The position numbers and the translations under genes are program-made. The notes below the pieces were generated by a model that was not told the origin of the DNA, made no database searches, and was given only the letters and a program-made list of their open reading frames with translations. From positions 1 to 64,000 of the forward strand of contig QZJG01000044.1 of NCBI GenBank assembly GCA_003599275.1: DNA of 64,000 nucleotides, in the 5' to 3' direction. Origin of the DNA: Nitrospiraceae bacterium. Its GTDB lineage: Bacteria; Nitrospirota; Thermodesulfovibrionia; UBA6902. Below are positions 46,131 through 55,727 of the stretch, piece after piece. The first letter of the stretch is position 1. Every line of letters starts with the position of its first letter.

Positions 46131-47251
46131 TGAAACGTGGTATTGAGGATAACATAAAAAAAGACTTAGCTCAGAAGCTGGTCCTTTTGAGCGGACCCCG
46201 CCAGGTTGGCAAGACGACTTTATCCAGAGCGCTTTATCCCGGCAGCTCCGAATATTTCAACATGGACAATGTGGAGCATCGCCTCCTTATTCAAAAACAG
46301 GCATGGCGACGTGATTGCGATCTTGTGATATTTGATGAACTTCATAAAGTGCGAAAATGGAAGAACTGGATCAAAGGGATTTATGATACCGAAGGGGTGA
46401 GGCCGCGCCTTCTGGTAACCGGATCAGCCCGGCTTGACATCTACCGGAAGGGGGGGGATTCAATGGCTGGCAGATTTTATTCATACAGGCTGCATCCCTT
46501 TTCTGTGGCTGAGGTCAAAGAAAAGTATGCGGCTGATGCGGCACTTGAACATATCATGAGGTTTGGAGGATTCCCCGAACCCTTCCTTAAAGGGAGCGAG
46601 GAGGAAGCAAAACGCTGGCGTCGTTCTCATGTGGACCGCATCCTACGCGAAGATTTGCTGGATGTTGCGTCAGTCAGGAACCTCAGAAGCATGGAAACGC
46701 TGGTAGAGCTGCTGCGCAATTCGGTCGGGAGCACGGTCTCTTATGAATCCCTGTCGCGGGACCTGCAGGTTTCTCCGCATACGGTGAAATTGTGGATCGG
46801 CATTCTGGAAAGCCTTTATATCCTTTTCGTAGTAACGCCATATCACCGCAACATCGGCAGGAGCCTGATCAAGCAGCCGAAGATCTATTTTTATGATACA
46901 GGTTTTGTAAAAGAAGATGAGGGCGCCCGGTTTGAGAATGCCGTTGCATGCGCTCTGCTGAAGCGGCTCCATTTTTTTGAGGATACGGGAGGGGAGAAGT
47001 GCGCTCTTCACTATGTGAGGGACAAGGAAAAAAGGGAAGTGGATTTCCTGACGGTGCGGGATGGGAGACCGGAGCAGCTTATCGAGGCCAAACTGGCGGA
47101 TACCGGGATTGCCTCCCTGAAGCATTTTTCCGGATATTTTACAAAAAAAACAAAAACGTTTCTTCTTGTAAAGAATTTGAAGAGGGAGTTGTTTCTTGAC
47201 GGCGTCTATATCAAAAAGGCTGGCAGTTGGTTAGAGGGACTTGAGGCATAG
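46130..47251 (+). CDS. AAA_14/DUF4143 ATP-binding protein (track start 46016)
   Basis: LVLLSGPRQVGKTTLSRALYPGSSEYFNMDN ... LVIFDELHKVRKWKNWIKGIYD ... VDFLTVRDGRPEQLIEAK. Confidence 0.92.
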   Translation: MKRGIEDNIKKDLAQKLVLLSGPRQVGKTTLSRALYPGSSEYFNMDNVEHRLLIQKQAWRRDCDLVIFDELHKVRKWKNWIKGIYDTEGVRPRLLVTGSARLDIYRKGGDSMAGRFYSYRLHPFSVAEVKEKYAADAALEHIMRFGGFPEPFLKGSEEEAKRWRRSHVDRILREDLLDVASVRNLRSMETLVELLRNSVGSTVSYESLSRDLQVSPHTVKLWIGILESLYILFVVTPYHRNIGRSLIKQPKIYFYDTGFVKEDEGARFENAVACALLKRLHFFEDTGGEKCALHYVRDKEKREVDFLTVRDGRPEQLIEAKLADTGIASLKHFSGYFTKKTKTFLLVKNLKRELFLDGVYIKKAGSWLEGLEA

Positions 47252-47396
47252 TCATAACAGGCGAAAATATTTTATCTTAAACAAAAGAAAAACTTGTTGA
47301 AAAAATCCGGTTACCTAAAAAACAGTTCTTGAAATAATCGACTATCAGAAAGGGACAGCGGAGGTGGTCGAACTAATGAACAGGATTAAAGGAGAT

Positions 47397-48626
47397 TTAG
47401 CGATTTCTTTTAAACGACAGGTATCTCTTCAATGTCTTAAATCTTTCCCTGCTTTCTGCGCTTACCGACTGCTGTTTTTCAAGGAATTCCAGAATAAACG
47501 CCAGGACCATGGAAAATAAAAAACTTGAGGCGGTAGACGTCAATACCCGCTTTCTTCTCTCCGGGCCGGCCTTTTCCTTCGAGGGATATGCCTTTTCTAT
47601 CACCTGAATGAGCGCCGGATCTCCCGCTTCTTCTATTCTCGCTGCCTCATATTGCTTCATCATAAGTTCATAAAGCGTTTCGTTGAATTTCAAATCTCTC
47701 ATCTTTCTGACATAGTCTGTTCCAACCGAAGGCATCCTGCCTGTCGTCATGAGCGAGTCAGGGCTGTTCCCACCTTTTTGTTCAAGTTTTGCCAGTTCAG
47801 TTTTTAGTCCCTTTATTGTCTCTGCTATTCTTTGCAGATCAGGATTATTTAAAGTGGAGTAAGATTTCATCACGCTTAATTCCACCTCCCTGGCGGCTAT
47901 TTCAGCCCTCAGGTTTGCAATGCCTTGAATCACCGCGCCTGCCTGCGCTTCAACTTTGACGACCCCTGTCTTTTCCTGGAATTCTCTCATTGCCTCTTCT
48001 GATTTGATAAGGTCTTCTTTTACCTTCTTCAATTGCTCTTCAAAAAAAAGTCTTTTCCGGGATGCCTGGGTGACAGCGATATCTTTGAGAAAAACTTGAA
48101 GCGCTTCAACAAAGGCGTTTGCCATATCAGCAGCTTTTACAGGGTCCTTGTCTTTCGTGGAAATCATTAGGATACGGGAGGTCTGCACTCCCAACACTCC
48201 TGTTGAATTTTTCGGGAGAACAAAGTCGGTAGTCACGGACGATTTAAGCATGTCGTGCATGTCCTTTTTAGTCACAGCATTTTTGTAATGCTCGATTAAT
48301 TTAAATCGGTCTATAATCCTGTCTAACACCGGACCGCTATAGAGAAGTTGGGTATAAAGCTGAGGCTCAATACCCGGGCCGGAGAACGAACTTCCACCGG
48401 CATATTCGCCTATCATGCGTATCCACATCGGCTCTCTCCCTCCCTGGGGCAAAAGTATGGTTGTCCTTCCCCAATATATTGTGGGAAGGGAAAAAGCATA
48501 GATGCTTGTTACTAATGCGACCGACAGCGTTATCCCAAGTATCAGCTTCTTCCTCTTTGCGAGGACTATGAAATAGTCGAGCAGGTGGATCTCTTTATCT
48601 TCGTCAGCTTCTTTGTCTAATTCCAT
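47397..48626 (-). CDS. Wzz/GNVR chain-length determinant protein
   Basis: EIHLLDYFIVLAKRKKLILGITLSVALVTSIYAFSLP, YWGRTTILLPQG; C-terminal TM; coiled coil. Confidence 0.88.
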   Translation of the reverse strand: MELDKEADEDKEIHLLDYFIVLAKRKKLILGITLSVALVTSIYAFSLPTIYWGRTTILLPQGGREPMWIRMIGEYAGGSSFSGPGIEPQLYTQLLYSGPVLDRIIDRFKLIEHYKNAVTKKDMHDMLKSSVTTDFVLPKNSTGVLGVQTSRILMISTKDKDPVKAADMANAFVEALQVFLKDIAVTQASRKRLFFEEQLKKVKEDLIKSEEAMREFQEKTGVVKVEAQAGAVIQGIANLRAEIAAREVELSVMKSYSTLNNPDLQRIAETIKGLKTELAKLEQKGGNSPDSLMTTGRMPSVGTDYVRKMRDLKFNETLYELMMKQYEAARIEEAGDPALIQVIEKAYPSKEKAGPERRKRVLTSTASSFLFSMVLAFILEFLEKQQSVSAESRERFKTLKRYLSFKRNR

Positions 48627-48770
48627 ATCTCTTTTGGACTTTTCTCCCTAAGACTCATTTACTCTTTATAAGAGGGGCGGTTTTATTATCAGGTTTTGTC
48701 AATATTAAAAAAGATTCCAATTCATTGTCAATGTTATGCTGAATTCAGGTCTAAAAAAGTCTTTATACTT

Positions 48771-49187
48771 CTATAAACACCCCGCTATTATTTCAGAAAA
48801 GTAATTAAGGTCTTTAAGATTATTCCGTATTATTTCGTAAACAATGCCGTAGTCAATTTTCCAATACATGTGGACGAGCAGGTTGCGGAAACGGGCTGTT
48901 TTCTGCAATCTTTCTGATAAATCTGCAGGAATAATCCCAGCATCCGACAGAATCGCAAAACATTCGGCATATTCTTCAGGAACTTTCTTCAGGCGTTTTG
49001 CAGCCACGTGGTAGCATAAGTTCAGAGCTGCTTCTATAGCTACCAATAATCTGTAAGAGGCAATATCCTGTTCATCACTGTCATTCAGAAACGCTTCTTT
49101 TGTTTTTATGGCAATCTTTTCAAGGCGGGTTACAGACTCCTCTATTTCCTGACAACGGGTACGTATAAGCTCCGCATTAAGGCTCAT
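48771..49187 (-). CDS. HepT-like toxin (HEPN, DUF86)
   Basis: RFRNLLVHMYWKIDYGIVYEII: HEPN RxxxxHxY-type motif. Confidence 0.88.
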   Translation of the reverse strand: MSLNAELIRTRCQEIEESVTRLEKIAIKTKEAFLNDSDEQDIASYRLLVAIEAALNLCYHVAAKRLKKVPEEYAECFAILSDAGIIPADLSERLQKTARFRNLLVHMYWKIDYGIVYEIIRNNLKDLNYFSEIIAGCL

Positions 49188-49618
49188 GCGGCAAATGCCT
49201 CCCTGATGTTTTTATGTATCAAAGGTTTTATATCCAGATACCTCCTTACAATATTTTCTACAAATTGCACGCGTGCATTTTCATCCTGCTCTGATATCAG
49301 ACGTCCCTGGACCACATGGAATGCAAAAGATACAGGCGCAAAGTTCATAACACGTACATCGGTGCGAATTTTCAATGTGTTGCCAAGCATAAAGGAAAAT
49401 TCAAGGGCGTAAGAAGAAGCCTCTTCTTTTTTTATACCTGATACATAAACACCAACATCGATGTCGTGTAAAGGGATGTCTTCGTTAAATGAGCCATGGA
49501 CATATGCGAAAACAACCTCTTTTCGGTTTTCCATGAAGTTGGCAAGATATGCCATGATTTGCTGCTTTTCTTCCCGGGATAAACGATACACTTTCTTTTT
49601 TATGTTATCTATGTTCAT
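49184..49618 (-). CDS. MntA-like nucleotidyltransferase antitoxin (track start 49708)
   Basis: VFAYVHGSFNEDIPLHDIDVGVYV: GSx10DxD motif; overlaps hepT. Confidence 0.87.
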   Translation of the reverse strand: MNIDNIKKKVYRLSREEKQQIMAYLANFMENRKEVVFAYVHGSFNEDIPLHDIDVGVYVSGIKKEEASSYALEFSFMLGNTLKIRTDVRVMNFAPVSFAFHVVQGRLISEQDENARVQFVENIVRRYLDIKPLIHKNIREAFAA

Positions 49619-49721
49619 GGAATATGCTTTGTTCCGGTCCCTGATCCAAAGAAGCAAAAATATTATGAGGTAGAATACATTTAAAAGCAAGCGGGATTTA
49701 CCAGGCACATATATCCATATA

Positions 49722-50063
49722 TCACTCTATCACAAAGAGCGGTTCTTCGATTGATTCGCTCCGGCATATGGGGCACCTGCCGGGCCTCTTGAGCCTCTCT
49801 CTTTTCCTGAATACAAAGCCGCACCTTCTGCATTCTGCGGGTGTGATGTTCAATGAATGTCCGCTGTGGCCGACAGTCATTTGAATGTGCTGCAGGTGTT
49901 CGTATACTTCTTTCTCTGATATCCTCACAATTCCCGACAATTCTTTGGCGGAAAGTGTTTTACCCATGAGTGCCGATATTATGTTATGCCGTATCGTCTC
50001 TTGCCTGTCCGCAGGCACAAACGGCCCTTTCATTCTCTTTTTCACATTCAGTCCCTCGTCCAC
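49722..50063 (-). CDS. HTH plus Zn-ribbon transcriptional regulator (COG3357-like)
   Basis: ALMGKTLSAKELSGIVRISEKEVYEHLQHI then CRRCGFVFRKRERLKRPGRCPICRSE. Confidence 0.85.
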   Translation of the reverse strand: MDEGLNVKKRMKGPFVPADRQETIRHNIISALMGKTLSAKELSGIVRISEKEVYEHLQHIQMTVGHSGHSLNITPAECRRCGFVFRKRERLKRPGRCPICRSESIEEPLFVIE

Positions 50064-50304
50064 TTCTGTCCTGTATCCCCCTGTTTCATCAGCAGCCGCA
50101 TAAAATCCTTAGTAATCTCTGTCTCCCGATAAATAAGCTCCCTGTGCCTTGAGATAATTTTATTAAGAAGAACCGGACCATATTTATAAATTATATCTTT
50201 TATCCCCACAATTTTTAGAAAAATTCCAACTGTCAGACTACTTAACAATTTCAGCTAAAACTGCACTGAAAAGAAAGATCCTTTCAGCAGTTTGCACCAT
50301 TTTG

Positions 50305-50403
50305 ATGCTGGTAGCCATGCTTGCATTGACCGGATGCGGAGGCAGTGGGGGAGGCAGCGGAAGCAGTAGTGGAAGCGGCGCCATAAGCGGGAGCGGTAAT
50401 TAA
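50305..50403 (+). CDS. possible very short Gly/Ser-rich lipoprotein (32 aa)
   Basis: MLVAMLALTGCGGSGGGSGSSSGSGAISGSGN*: lipobox LTGC. Confidence 0.35.
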   Translation: MLVAMLALTGCGGSGGGSGSSSGSGAISGSGN

Positions 50404-50434
50404 GAAACAACTTACGATGAACAAAGGGGGAAAT

Positions 50435-52078
50435 ATGAATAAATTCAAAGCATGCGTTGTCTGTTCCATTCTGATCGCGGCATTAACGTTTGTCACCGTC
50501 AATGCTTATGCGGCCTTAACACCGGGAGAAACTTATACAGTCGTCATGTCCAAAGTGAACAGTAACGGGTCTGTTACGGACGTCGGCAGCACCACCGCCC
50601 TTGCCGATGCGGACGGAAAGATATCCTTCAGTTTCTCCAGCGTGCCGACCAGTCCCGACACTTTCTTCCTTGTCATTACCGTGAAGGACTCATTGAATGA
50701 AGTAGTGCGCAGGTCCTTTGTCCCTGCCCCGCCGGAAAACGGTACAGGCCAGTTAGGGGCCAATGACCTTTCAACAACACAAACCGATATGATACTTGAG
50801 ACATTGTTCTCAGCCGGCACGGACGATCCGATCGTGGTGGCATACGGACTGATCCTGACAAGAACCCCGGGATTGATCGATTCGGATATCCAAAATATCG
50901 CAATACTTGGTAAGCTTGCCATTATGAACGGCTTCGAGACTTCTCTGACAGAAAATGGGGTTTCCGCGTCACAACTTCAGACCTTCAAGGAAAAAATAGT
51001 TTACAACCAGCCGAACAAGGACCTCAGCAACTTCACTGCCCTTCTTAAAAGCGCAGTTGACAACCCGGACCAGGCATCGGATGACATGGGTAAGGCCGCG
51101 GGAATGATTGCCGATATATTTATAGATGCGGCAATTGCAGCCGACATTGACCTCAGCCTGATTCAGGCGGCACACGATGCAGCAGGCGATGTCGTGGGTA
51201 CTAATTCTGAAGCCATCGTTGCTTTTGCCGCGATCAGCGACGGCACCAGCAGCGTTATCGACGCTGCAATGAGCAGCTTTTTTATAAGGATCGGCGCGGT
51301 AAAAGTCAAAACAAGCTATACAAATGCCCTTAACATACTTGATGCAAGTGATGACCAGATTACCAGTTTTAATACTGCTGTCCAGACACTCGTGACAACA
51401 ATGGAAGAGCTTGACAAAGACTATTCCCAATATTTCATGAACCCCCTCACCATGACAGACGAAATCAAGACGGCAATGAATAATGCCTACCAGACTGCGT
51501 TTCAGACCTTTCAGGGCGCTATAGCTGACAGTGATGCAAATATAGCGCAGATGAGAACGAATATTGTAACAGCCCTGAACGCGGCATATGGATCGAGCAT
51601 GACCGTGGACGATTTGGCAGACGTCGGCACGTACAGGGACATGGATGAAGCTGAGATAAACTGGCCGATCCCGCAGGTCGTTGCAGTAAATAAAATAGCG
51701 TCAATAATTCTGGCAGGGGGAAATCTGGTGTATGACCGCGACGCCGTGGCAACAGATTATCCGGTCCCTGACAACATGGACTGGCTGAATATGGGAAGCG
51801 GCACACGCACTGATTATGAAGAGATGGGAATGCCGGCTTCGTTCGCAGCCCTGATGGGAATGCAGGAAGACGTGATGATTGCCGAGCATACAAAGTGGTC
51901 GCTTTGGGAGGGAGGAGAACCGACCAGGGAACAGCAGGAGACGGCAAAGCTGGCTTACCATGATAATATGGAGTTGATCACAGAGGGCCTGAGCGGCACC
52001 ACGGATGGGTCTACTCCAATCAGCGGCGAGGTATTGAAGGCGCTGGTCAAGATGATGGAGCATCCTGAATTGAACTAA
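50435..52078 (+). CDS. secreted hypothetical protein (547 aa; track start 50417)
   Basis: Signal peptide MNKFKACVVCSILIAALTFVTVNAYA; AAAGGGGG RBS. Confidence 0.7.
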   Translation: MNKFKACVVCSILIAALTFVTVNAYAALTPGETYTVVMSKVNSNGSVTDVGSTTALADADGKISFSFSSVPTSPDTFFLVITVKDSLNEVVRRSFVPAPPENGTGQLGANDLSTTQTDMILETLFSAGTDDPIVVAYGLILTRTPGLIDSDIQNIAILGKLAIMNGFETSLTENGVSASQLQTFKEKIVYNQPNKDLSNFTALLKSAVDNPDQASDDMGKAAGMIADIFIDAAIAADIDLSLIQAAHDAAGDVVGTNSEAIVAFAAISDGTSSVIDAAMSSFFIRIGAVKVKTSYTNALNILDASDDQITSFNTAVQTLVTTMEELDKDYSQYFMNPLTMTDEIKTAMNNAYQTAFQTFQGAIADSDANIAQMRTNIVTALNAAYGSSMTVDDLADVGTYRDMDEAEINWPIPQVVAVNKIASIILAGGNLVYDRDAVATDYPVPDNMDWLNMGSGTRTDYEEMGMPASFAALMGMQEDVMIAEHTKWSLWEGGEPTREQQETAKLAYHDNMELITEGLSGTTDGSTPISGEVLKALVKMMEHPELN

Positions 52079-52151
52079 GAACCTGAGGAGGGATTCGGGG
52101 ACCGGCGGGGTTTGCCTTTTCCCGGATTCCTCTTCGAAGAAACTGCTGTAA

Positions 52152-52188
52152 AAAGAAAGGGGCACGGTATACCGTGCCCCTTTCGCAT
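52152..52188. terminator. bidirectional terminator hairpin
   Basis: aaaggggcacggtataccgtgcccctttc between convergent genes. Confidence 0.8.
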
Positions 52189-52211
52189 TTCTGAAATTAA
52201 AAATAGAAAAA

Positions 52212-52586
52212 TTACTTTGTAACAGGTGCCGCCGGTGTCTCCGGCTGCTGCGCTTCACCCTGTGCCGGCGCTGCCGGTTTTTCCTGCAAAGGACCTGTGG
52301 CATCCGTAACGGGTTTTTCAGCGGCCTTTCCCGCAGGAACGGAAGACATGACAGAGCCTCTCTTTGTGGATATGATTGCGAGGGTAAGGGACGTCAGCAT
52401 AAAGGCAATTGCCGCAACCGTCGTGATTTTACTCAGCACTGTAGCGGCCCCCCTGCTTCCGAAAAGGGTCTGACTCGAACCGCCGAAGGCCGCTCCCATC
52501 TCAGCGCCTTTGCTGCTCTGGATAAGGATTACAAAAATCAGAAAAAGACATACTATTAAATGAAGAATGACTAAAAATGTAAACAT
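52212..52586 (-). CDS. secG: preprotein translocase subunit SecG
   Basis: CLFLIFVILIQSSKGAEMGAAFGGSSQTLFGSRGAATVLSKIT. Confidence 0.95.
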   Translation of the reverse strand: MFTFLVILHLIVCLFLIFVILIQSSKGAEMGAAFGGSSQTLFGSRGAATVLSKITTVAAIAFMLTSLTLAIISTKRGSVMSSVPAGKAAEKPVTDATGPLQEKPAAPAQGEAQQPETPAAPVTK

Positions 52587-52620
52587 ATTTTAATTTCCCT
52601 TCCCGTGGTTAAATTCCCGA

Positions 52621-53361
52621 TTACCTGGCGCCTGTCACTATTTTTGCAAAACTGTCGGGCTTAAGGCTTGCGCCCCCGACAAGGCCGCCATCAACATCAG
52701 GCTCGGACATAAGTGATGCAACATTCTCCGGGGTCACACTGCCTCCATAAAGTATCCTTATGGAATCAGCGCTCTCTTTATTTTTTCTCAGCCAGCCTCT
52801 TATGAAAGAATGCGCCTCATTGGCCTGCTCTTTTGTGGCGGTCCTGCCTGTGCCTATGGCCCAGATAGGCTCATATGCAATGGTAATCCCATCGAGGGTC
52901 AAATCCTTAAGAGAACCTGAAAGCTGCCCGTCCAATACCCCGAAGGTCCTGTTTTCTTCTCTTTCTTTCAGAGATTCCCCTATGCAGAGGATTACTTCAA
53001 GCCCGTTTTTCCGGGCGGTCCCGATCTTTTTATTTACAACTTCATCGGTCTCATGAAAATATTGCCTTCTTTCCGAATGCCCTATGATTACACAGGAACA
53101 TCCTGACGCAAGGAGCATTGCGGGAGAAATCTCCCCGGTAAATGCGCCTTTCTCCTCGTAAAATACGTTTTGCGCGGCGAGTTTGACGCCGGTGCCCGTG
53201 AGGAGTCCCGATGCCGCGCTTAAAGAAGTAAAAGGCGGGGCTATAATTATATCGACGTCAGTGACGTCTTTGACCAACGGGAGGAATGCACGGATAAACT
53301 CCTCGGTTTCCCCGATGGTCTTGTTCATCTTCCAGTTTGCGGATATAAGCGGCTTACGCAT
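52621..53361 (-). CDS. tpiA: triosephosphate isomerase
   Basis: MRKPLISANWKMNKT, IIGHSERRQYF, IAYEPIWAIGTGRTA, ILYGGSVTPENV. Confidence 0.98.
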   Translation of the reverse strand: MRKPLISANWKMNKTIGETEEFIRAFLPLVKDVTDVDIIIAPPFTSLSAASGLLTGTGVKLAAQNVFYEEKGAFTGEISPAMLLASGCSCVIIGHSERRQYFHETDEVVNKKIGTARKNGLEVILCIGESLKEREENRTFGVLDGQLSGSLKDLTLDGITIAYEPIWAIGTGRTATKEQANEAHSFIRGWLRKNKESADSIRILYGGSVTPENVASLMSEPDVDGGLVGGASLKPDSFAKIVTGAR

Positions 53362-53474
53362 AGAGAATAATTTAGTTGAATTCAGGAGCTAAAGTCAAGG
53401 AGCCCCCGGAGACACTGTCAAGCCGGAATGTCCCGTGGGTCCATTAATGCCCTGCGGCAGGACACTGAAAAGCA

Positions 53475-53564
53475 TGGCGGAGAGGCAGGGATTCGAACCC
53501 TGGGTGAGGTTGCCCCCACAACGGTTTTCGAGACCGCCCCATTCAACCGCTCTGGCACCTCTCC
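53475..53564 (-). tRNA. tRNA-Ser, anticodon CGA, with encoded CCA
   Basis: Minus strand GGAGAGGTGCCAGAGCGGTTGAATGGGGCGGTCTCGAAAACCGT...GGGTTCGAATCCCTGCCTCTCCGCCA; long variable arm, 7-bp acceptor. Confidence 0.95.
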
Positions 53565-53636
53565 ATTTTCAGAGTTTAGAGTCAAGAGTTATGAGTTAAG
53601 AAACAGTTTATTCTGCTTAACCCAGAACTCATTACT

Positions 53637-54089
53637 CTACTGAGCGGTCCTTAATTGTACAAAAAACCTCTTCAGAATGTCTGCACACTCCTTTTCAAGT
53701 ATCCCTGATTTTACATTTACCCTGTGATTGAGCGAATGATCATACGCTAACTGATACCGGCTTGTTACAGCTCCAAACCTTTCATCCCTGCAGCCGTAAA
53801 CGAGTCTTCCAAGCCGCGCATTTACCATGGCCCCGGCGCACATCACGCACGGTTCTTTGGTTACGTACAGCGTTGCTTCAGTGAGCCGCCAGTTTCCGGT
53901 CTTTGCCGCAGCTTCCCGTATAGCGCTTAATTCCGCATGCGCCGTTGGATCATTGGTGGATTCTTTTTTGTTATGTGTCGAGGCAACCACTTCATTATTA
54001 ATGACGAGCACTGCTCCCACAGGCACTTCGTTTTCGGCCAACGCCTTCTCCGCCTCTTTGAGGGCAAGGCGCATAAAATATTCATCCAT
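53637..54089 (-). CDS. tadA: tRNA-specific adenosine deaminase TadA (track start 54263)
   Basis: MDEYFMRLALKEAEKALAENEVPVGAVLV, TAHAELSAIREAA, PCVMCAGAMVNARLGRLVYGC. Confidence 0.93.
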   Translation of the reverse strand: MDEYFMRLALKEAEKALAENEVPVGAVLVINNEVVASTHNKKESTNDPTAHAELSAIREAAAKTGNWRLTEATLYVTKEPCVMCAGAMVNARLGRLVYGCRDERFGAVTSRYQLAYDHSLNHRVNVKSGILEKECADILKRFFVQLRTAQ

Positions 54090-54228
54090 CTTTATTTTCC
54101 CCGGGGAAGCAGATGGGGCAATACAATTCCCCTCTGTCAAGGTCGCAGATATGGCCGCATCCGTTACAGCAGATGCACTCTCCATCCGGCCTGTTACAAA
54201 CCTTGCAAACATCATTATCGTTTTCCAT
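54082..54228 (-). CDS. 48-aa Cys-rich zinc-ribbon-like small protein, overlaps tadA start
   Basis: MENDNDVCKVCNRPDGECICCNGCGHICDLDRGELYCPICFPGENKDG*: repeated CxxC pairs; in a different frame from the extended tadA ORF. Confidence 0.7.
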   Translation of the reverse strand: MENDNDVCKVCNRPDGECICCNGCGHICDLDRGELYCPICFPGENKDG

Positions 54229-54362
54229 TGCAGTAGATAAGTTAACTCAGCGACTTTTCCCAAATCAAGCTGAGTCGTCCCGAACGGGCTCCCTCAAGAC
54301 CGCATCTGATATGGCCGAAATATTTATAATAATCTCATTTGTTGTGTTAAAATGATGCATTC

Positions 54363-55727
54363 TTGATGCCGAGGAGATACTGTTTGGGAAAGGCCGCAGC
54401 GGTCAGCTTTGAAGGTGACGTCGTCAGGATCGTCCACGCCTCGTTAAAAGGCAGGAGCATCTCTGTTGAAAAAACGGAAACAGTTACCGACGGGGACTTC
54501 GATAATTATCTCCGGAGGGAAAAGACCAAAGAATTCATTGTGACGTGTGAATTCAGGGAATCCTACCAGGACGTCATATCCACCCCCGTAGTAAAACAGC
54601 AGTACCTTGAGAAAATTGTGGAGTCGGAAATAAGGAAGACCGCAGCTCAGAAGGATTTCTCTTTCATATACACCGTCATAGGAGAGAAGGTCATTGAAAA
54701 TAAAAAGGTACTGGAGGTCTTCTACTACGCAGTAACCAAAGAAGCGCTTAAAGCTGTTGCGGACAGATTCTACAATAACGGTAAACTTGTGAAGGCGGTA
54801 TATCCATCCGTATTTTCCGCTGCCGCCCTGTTTGATAATGCAACGACCGGCGAGGCCCAAATGGGACTGTTCGGGGCCGGCAAGGGGCGGACCGTCTTTT
54901 TCACAAAAAAGGGCGCGGTCCATTTCATAAGAAATTATGAATCCTTTGAGGCCGAGTTCTCGGATTTTGACATCCAGAATATCAATATGACCATCAGCTA
55001 TTGCTTCCAGAATTTCAGGACCAGCCCTTCATCGGTTTTCCTCATGGGTGACCTGTCGGGACCGTTTGATGTCAATACCATGCCTACATCACCGCTGGCC
55101 TGTCTTTCGGCGGCTGACTATTCAGGATGCGACAGGGAGACGTTTAATCAGTTTGTCCTGCCAGTGGCCTCTTTTCTTGCGTCCCCCAAAGCCAATATCC
55201 TCTGCCGGGATTTCAAAAACGTATATGTCCTTAAAAACTATATGGTATGGTCATTCAGGGTCTTTATGGCGTTGGCCGCACTCTGCATCGGGTTTATAAT
55301 TTTCGTGTCAGGGGACGTAATTGAAAAGAGGGCGTTGATAAGTCCGGAAAAGAGAGGCCGGGCGGACCTCGATAGTATCTATGCGGAATTCATCGCGAAG
55401 AATGCGAAGATGACGGAGTTCATGCCCCTTGTTGATTTTTTAAATAAACCTGTTCCCGATTTCCGGAAACTCCTCATCGGGCTTGCAGGAACAGATATGG
55501 GTCAATTAAGACTTGATTCGATAAAGGTCACGGCAAAGGAGGAGAATTCTTTTTCAGTAAACCTGGACGGCTCGGCTTCGGTCGATACTTATTCCGGAAT
55601 GCAGGGTCTGATGACCGATTTTACCGGGGCGCTCGGCAGGATACCGGAAATCAAAATTGAAAATAAAACGGTCAATCTCGAGAAAAAAACCTTTACAATT
55701 GAGATGAGTTATAATACTGCGCAATGA
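54363..55727 (+). CDS. PilM/MshI-like pilus assembly protein
   Basis: Actin-like N-terminal part and single TM; first gene of the pilus operon. Confidence 0.65.
   Translation: MMPRRYCLGKAAAVSFEGDVVRIVHASLKGRSISVEKTETVTDGDFDNYLRREKTKEFIVTCEFRESYQDVISTPVVKQQYLEKIVESEIRKTAAQKDFSFIYTVIGEKVIENKKVLEVFYYAVTKEALKAVADRFYNNGKLVKAVYPSVFSAAALFDNATTGEAQMGLFGAGKGRTVFFTKKGAVHFIRNYESFEAEFSDFDIQNINMTISYCFQNFRTSPSSVFLMGDLSGPFDVNTMPTSPLACLSAADYSGCDRETFNQFVLPVASFLASPKANILCRDFKNVYVLKNYMVWSFRVFMALAALCIGFIIFVSGDVIEKRALISPEKRGRADLDSIYAEFIAKNAKMTEFMPLVDFLNKPVPDFRKLLIGLAGTDMGQLRLDSIKVTAKEENSFSVNLDGSASVDTYSGMQGLMTDFTGALGRIPEIKIENKTVNLEKKTFTIEMSYNTAQ

Noticed and set aside
50284-50502. Minus-strand ORF overlapping the short lipoprotein and the secreted-protein signal peptide
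   Set aside because: Antisense to a Gly/Ser-rich stretch and the signal peptide coding region; no independent support.
51519-51947. Minus-strand ORFs (also 51701-52303) inside the 547-aa secreted protein gene
   Set aside because: Antisense ORFs without RBS; the longer one runs through the terminator and secG region.
54113-54355. Plus-strand ORFs opposite tadA and the Cys-rich small ORF
   Set aside because: The minus strand carries the conserved TadA motifs and the CxxC-rich ORF; plus frames have no family signal.
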